Below are positions 63,496 through 63,585 of a stretch of DNA of 63,585 nucleotides, piece by piece (the first letter of the stretch is position 1; each line of letters opens with the position of its first letter). The translations under genes were made by a program, and so were the position numbers. The notes beneath the pieces are model-generated. The model ran no database searches. It was not told the origin of the DNA and saw nothing but the letters and a program-made list of their open reading frames with translations. The DNA comes from an uncultured Veillonellaceae bacterium (GTDB taxonomy: Bacteria; Bacillota; Negativicutes; Selenomonadales; Selenomonadaceae), in assembly GCA_902785705.1 (NCBI GenBank), contig CACZZN010000006.1:1-63585 (forward strand), read 5' to 3'.

Positions 63496-63585
63496 CTCCC
63501 CCTATGAGAGACAGTAAAAAAACAAAACTGTCATCATAGGGGGAGTTTTCATGCCACACAAACAGAAGGCAGTAGCAGAAGAGAA
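63496..63585 (+). mobile_element. Left end of a probable insertion sequence with partial transposase ORF
   Basis: CTCCCCCTATGA (63496-63507) pairs with TCATAGGGGGAG (63534-63545), with an inner ACAGT/ACTGT pairing. GGGGGAG then serves as ribosome binding site for an ATG at 63551 whose first residues are MPHKQKAVAEE, like the opening of IS3-type OrfA transposases. The window ends after 11 codons, so family and length cannot be confirmed. Confidence 0.4.

Overview
The window looks like chromosome from a Negativicutes firmicute, probably Selenomonadaceae (Selenomonas or a close relative). This is inferred from firmicute gene orders (tig-clpP-clpX-lon-engB; pgeF-yggS-sepF-ylmH-divIVA-lspA-rluD-pyrR), moderately GC-rich codon use, a siroheme decarboxylase-like ahbAB pair and abundant small intergenic repeats. 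No rRNA is present and only one tRNA, tRNA-Arg(CCG). The left edge, the treP-treC junction and the right edge show genome wear or insertion.

Layout. 1-4800: a small membrane protein, two tandem carboxylesterases that look like duplicates, and gene relics carrying a shared 36-bp direct repeat. 4803-8704: a small membrane protein, Cof-type HAD phosphatase, ComEC-like metallo-beta-lactamase lipoprotein, DUF3006 protein, AMIN/Amidase_3 cell-wall hydrolase and GerMN lipoprotein, closed by a terminator. 8828-17356: a five-gene signalling operon (solute-binding/EAL protein, single-domain response regulator, EIIC-like permease, membrane-anchored BMP-like binding protein, hybrid histidine kinase with HPt). 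17459-23204: tig, clpP, clpX and lon. 23205-30450: an accessory island between lon and engB. 30478-35554: engB, ahbA, ahbB, then an SPFH/zinc-ribbon/TPM membrane module. 35701-46457: rodZ-like, ygiQ-like, nrdR, a radical SAM protein and the divIVA-region cell-division cluster ending in pyrR. 46518-48372: amtB-glnB behind a leader with an intrinsic terminator. 48618-53152: uvrB, a STAS protein and a glycogen-debranching enzyme. 53168-59507: tRNA-Arg, a MITE, DUF2225 and DUF4127 proteins, serC (minus strand) and serA. 59584-63585: flavin reductase, nitroreductase, treR, deletion-fused remnants of treP and treC, and the probable start of an insertion sequence.

The most unusual part is the island at 23205-30450. 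It holds (i) a 701-codon gene of unknown function containing three copies of a 60-61 bp double-hairpin element, in both orientations, with two more copies just upstream; the hairpin stems vary in a compensatory way between copies; (ii) a uracil-DNA-glycosylase-like protein; and (iii) two genes for proteins that resemble the T7 loop plus C-terminal domain of FtsZ without the GTPase domain, separated by a small secreted and a small membrane protein. The FtsZ-like proteins could act as FtsZ cappers or decoys; this is inference from sequence resemblance alone.

Dispersed repeats of several families (93-bp tandem units, TAAGGAACTG-ended elements, a TATAACCC-ended MITE, a GGAAACGCTGA palindrome) fill most gaps between operons.
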